A DNA stretch of 8,907 bases from Actinomycetota bacterium (GTDB taxonomy: Bacteria; Actinomycetota; Thermoleophilia; Gaiellales; Gaiellaceae), in the NCBI GenBank assembly GCA_019236545.1, contig JAFAIV010000337.1, positions 1 to 8,907 on the forward strand. The letters are read 5' to 3'. A program made the position numbers and the translations under genes. The notes under the pieces were generated by a model. That model ran no database searches. It was given only the letters and a program-made list of their open reading frames with translations, and was not told the origin of the DNA. Position 1 is the first letter of the stretch, and the number at the start of each line of letters is the position of its first letter. Of the stretch, positions 8,214 to 8,907 are shown in pieces.

Positions 8214-8894
8214 CTACGTCTCGCGATCCCGCGACGCCAGGTACTCGGCCCAGAGCTGCTCCATCGTCGTCGTCCGCGGCGCCTCGCGGTGGGCCGGGTC
8301 GTACGGCGTGTGGTTCACGGCTCGGACGATCCACTCGCCGCCCCGCGAGACGTCGAGGACGTTCACGCAGCCCGGCGACTGCTCGAAGCCGCCGAGGAAG
8401 ACGCGGTCGCCCGTGATCGCCCGGCCGAGGATCGCGCGGTTGACGGCGCCGTGCAGGACGAGCAGGACGACGTCCCAGCTCTCGTCGGCGAGCAGCGCGG
8501 CGAGTTCCGGCAGGACGCGGTCGAAGAGCTCCCCGATCGACTCGCCGCCGAGGAACTGCGTCTCGGGCGCGACGACGCCGCGGAACGCCGCAGTCATCAT
8601 CTCCTGCACTACGTCGGGCGAGAGCCCGCGGATGTCGCCGCTCTCGATCTCGCGGAGCGCGTAGCGGGCCTCCGGCTCGACGCCGGGCGCGACCGTCCGG
8701 GCCGTCTCGATCGTGCGCGGCAGGCCGCTCGTCAGGACGCGGTCGAACGGGACGCCGCGGGGCGCCTCCGCCGCCGCCCGCGCCTGCGCGCGCCCGAGCT
8801 CCGTCAGCTGCACCTGCTCCGGGTGGACGCCCTCGAAGTAGCGCACCTGCGCGTGGCGCATCAGGTAGACGCGCCGCCGGTCGGGAGGCGTCAC
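8214..8894 (-). CDS. Histidine phosphatase (phosphoglycerate mutase-like) family protein
   Basis: The 226-residue protein has the branch-1 histidine phosphatase layout. The phosphate-accepting H14 is in LMRHAQV (RHA instead of the commoner RHG). R60 is in TSGLPRTIETA. E82 in LREIESGDIRG is the likely general acid, and the second histidine is H148 in VLHGAVNRAILG. All four core catalytic residues are therefore present and it should be an active phosphatase; the substrate is unknown. No signal peptide is seen, so it is cytosolic. The start is a GTG at 8894, only 13 bases from the window edge. The bases there allow a GTGA overlap with a preceding gene, so it may be the end of an upstream operon. 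It stops just before the liv promoter; read-through into livG is possible but no functional link is proven. Confidence 0.9.
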   Translation of the reverse strand: MTPPDRRRVYLMRHAQVRYFEGVHPEQVQLTELGRAQARAAAEAPRGVPFDRVLTSGLPRTIETARTVAPGVEPEARYALREIESGDIRGLSPDVVQEMMTAAFRGVVAPETQFLGGESIGELFDRVLPELAALLADESWDVVLLVLHGAVNRAILGRAITGDRVFLGGFEQSPGCVNVLDVSRGGEWIVRAVNHTPYDPAHREAPRTTTMEQLWAEYLASRDRET

Positions 8895-8907
8895 TGCTGG
8901 GCGGCGC

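Noticed and set aside
8891..8907. End of another minus-strand gene (codons for AAQQ then TGA) overlapping the phosphatase GTG
   Set aside because: Only four codons are visible. The GTGA overlap is suggestive, but this is too little to call a gene.

Overview
The window is very GC-rich (about 70% by eye) and tightly packed, with almost no intergenic DNA, frequent GTG starts and overlapping stop/start codons. Together with the style of the encoded proteins this suggests an actinobacterium, possibly of the class Thermoleophilia. That placement is inference, since no rRNA or other phylogenetic marker is present.

Left part (1-3405): the 3' part of a GNAT-family acetyltransferase gene enters from the left edge (+). 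It meets tail to tail a small class III nucleotide cyclase-domain gene (-), and the two stop codons share the four bases CTAG. The cyclase gene is divergent from a large gene (+) for a thioredoxin-fold plus (alpha/alpha)6-barrel protein of the YyaL/SSP411 (DUF255) family. Only 18 bases separate their ATG codons. In the middle of that gap is a symmetric sequence that reads as a TANNNT -10 element on both strands, 6-7 bases from each start codon, so both genes look leaderless and served by one bidirectional promoter core. The YyaL-like gene also carries two palindromes inside its coding sequence: a double hairpin in a probable in-frame insertion, and an AT-rich 15-base palindrome with rare codons.

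Right part (3414-8209, all -): a complete branched-chain-amino-acid-type (HAAT/Liv) ABC importer in the order livG-livF-livH-livM-livK. The first four genes overlap by 1-4 bases and look translationally coupled. livK, for the substrate-binding protein, follows after 31 bases with a strong ribosome-binding site. A sigma70-like promoter is visible before livG, and a second one lies inside the 3' end of livM, where it can drive livK alone. Both promoters carry the same 16-base inverted pattern TTGA-N8-TCAA over the -35 box, suggesting a shared regulator (inference). A perfect 11-bp hairpin ends livK and also faces the end of the YyaL-like gene.

Right edge (8214-8894, -): a histidine phosphatase-family gene lies just upstream of the liv promoter. 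In the transporter, LivG and LivF are the ATPases, LivH and LivM the membrane channel and LivK the exported receptor. The true substrate cannot be read from sequence. No RNA gene, CRISPR array, insertion sequence or phage gene was seen, and there is no gene-free stretch above 300 bases. The most interesting content is regulatory and structural, not a new protein system.
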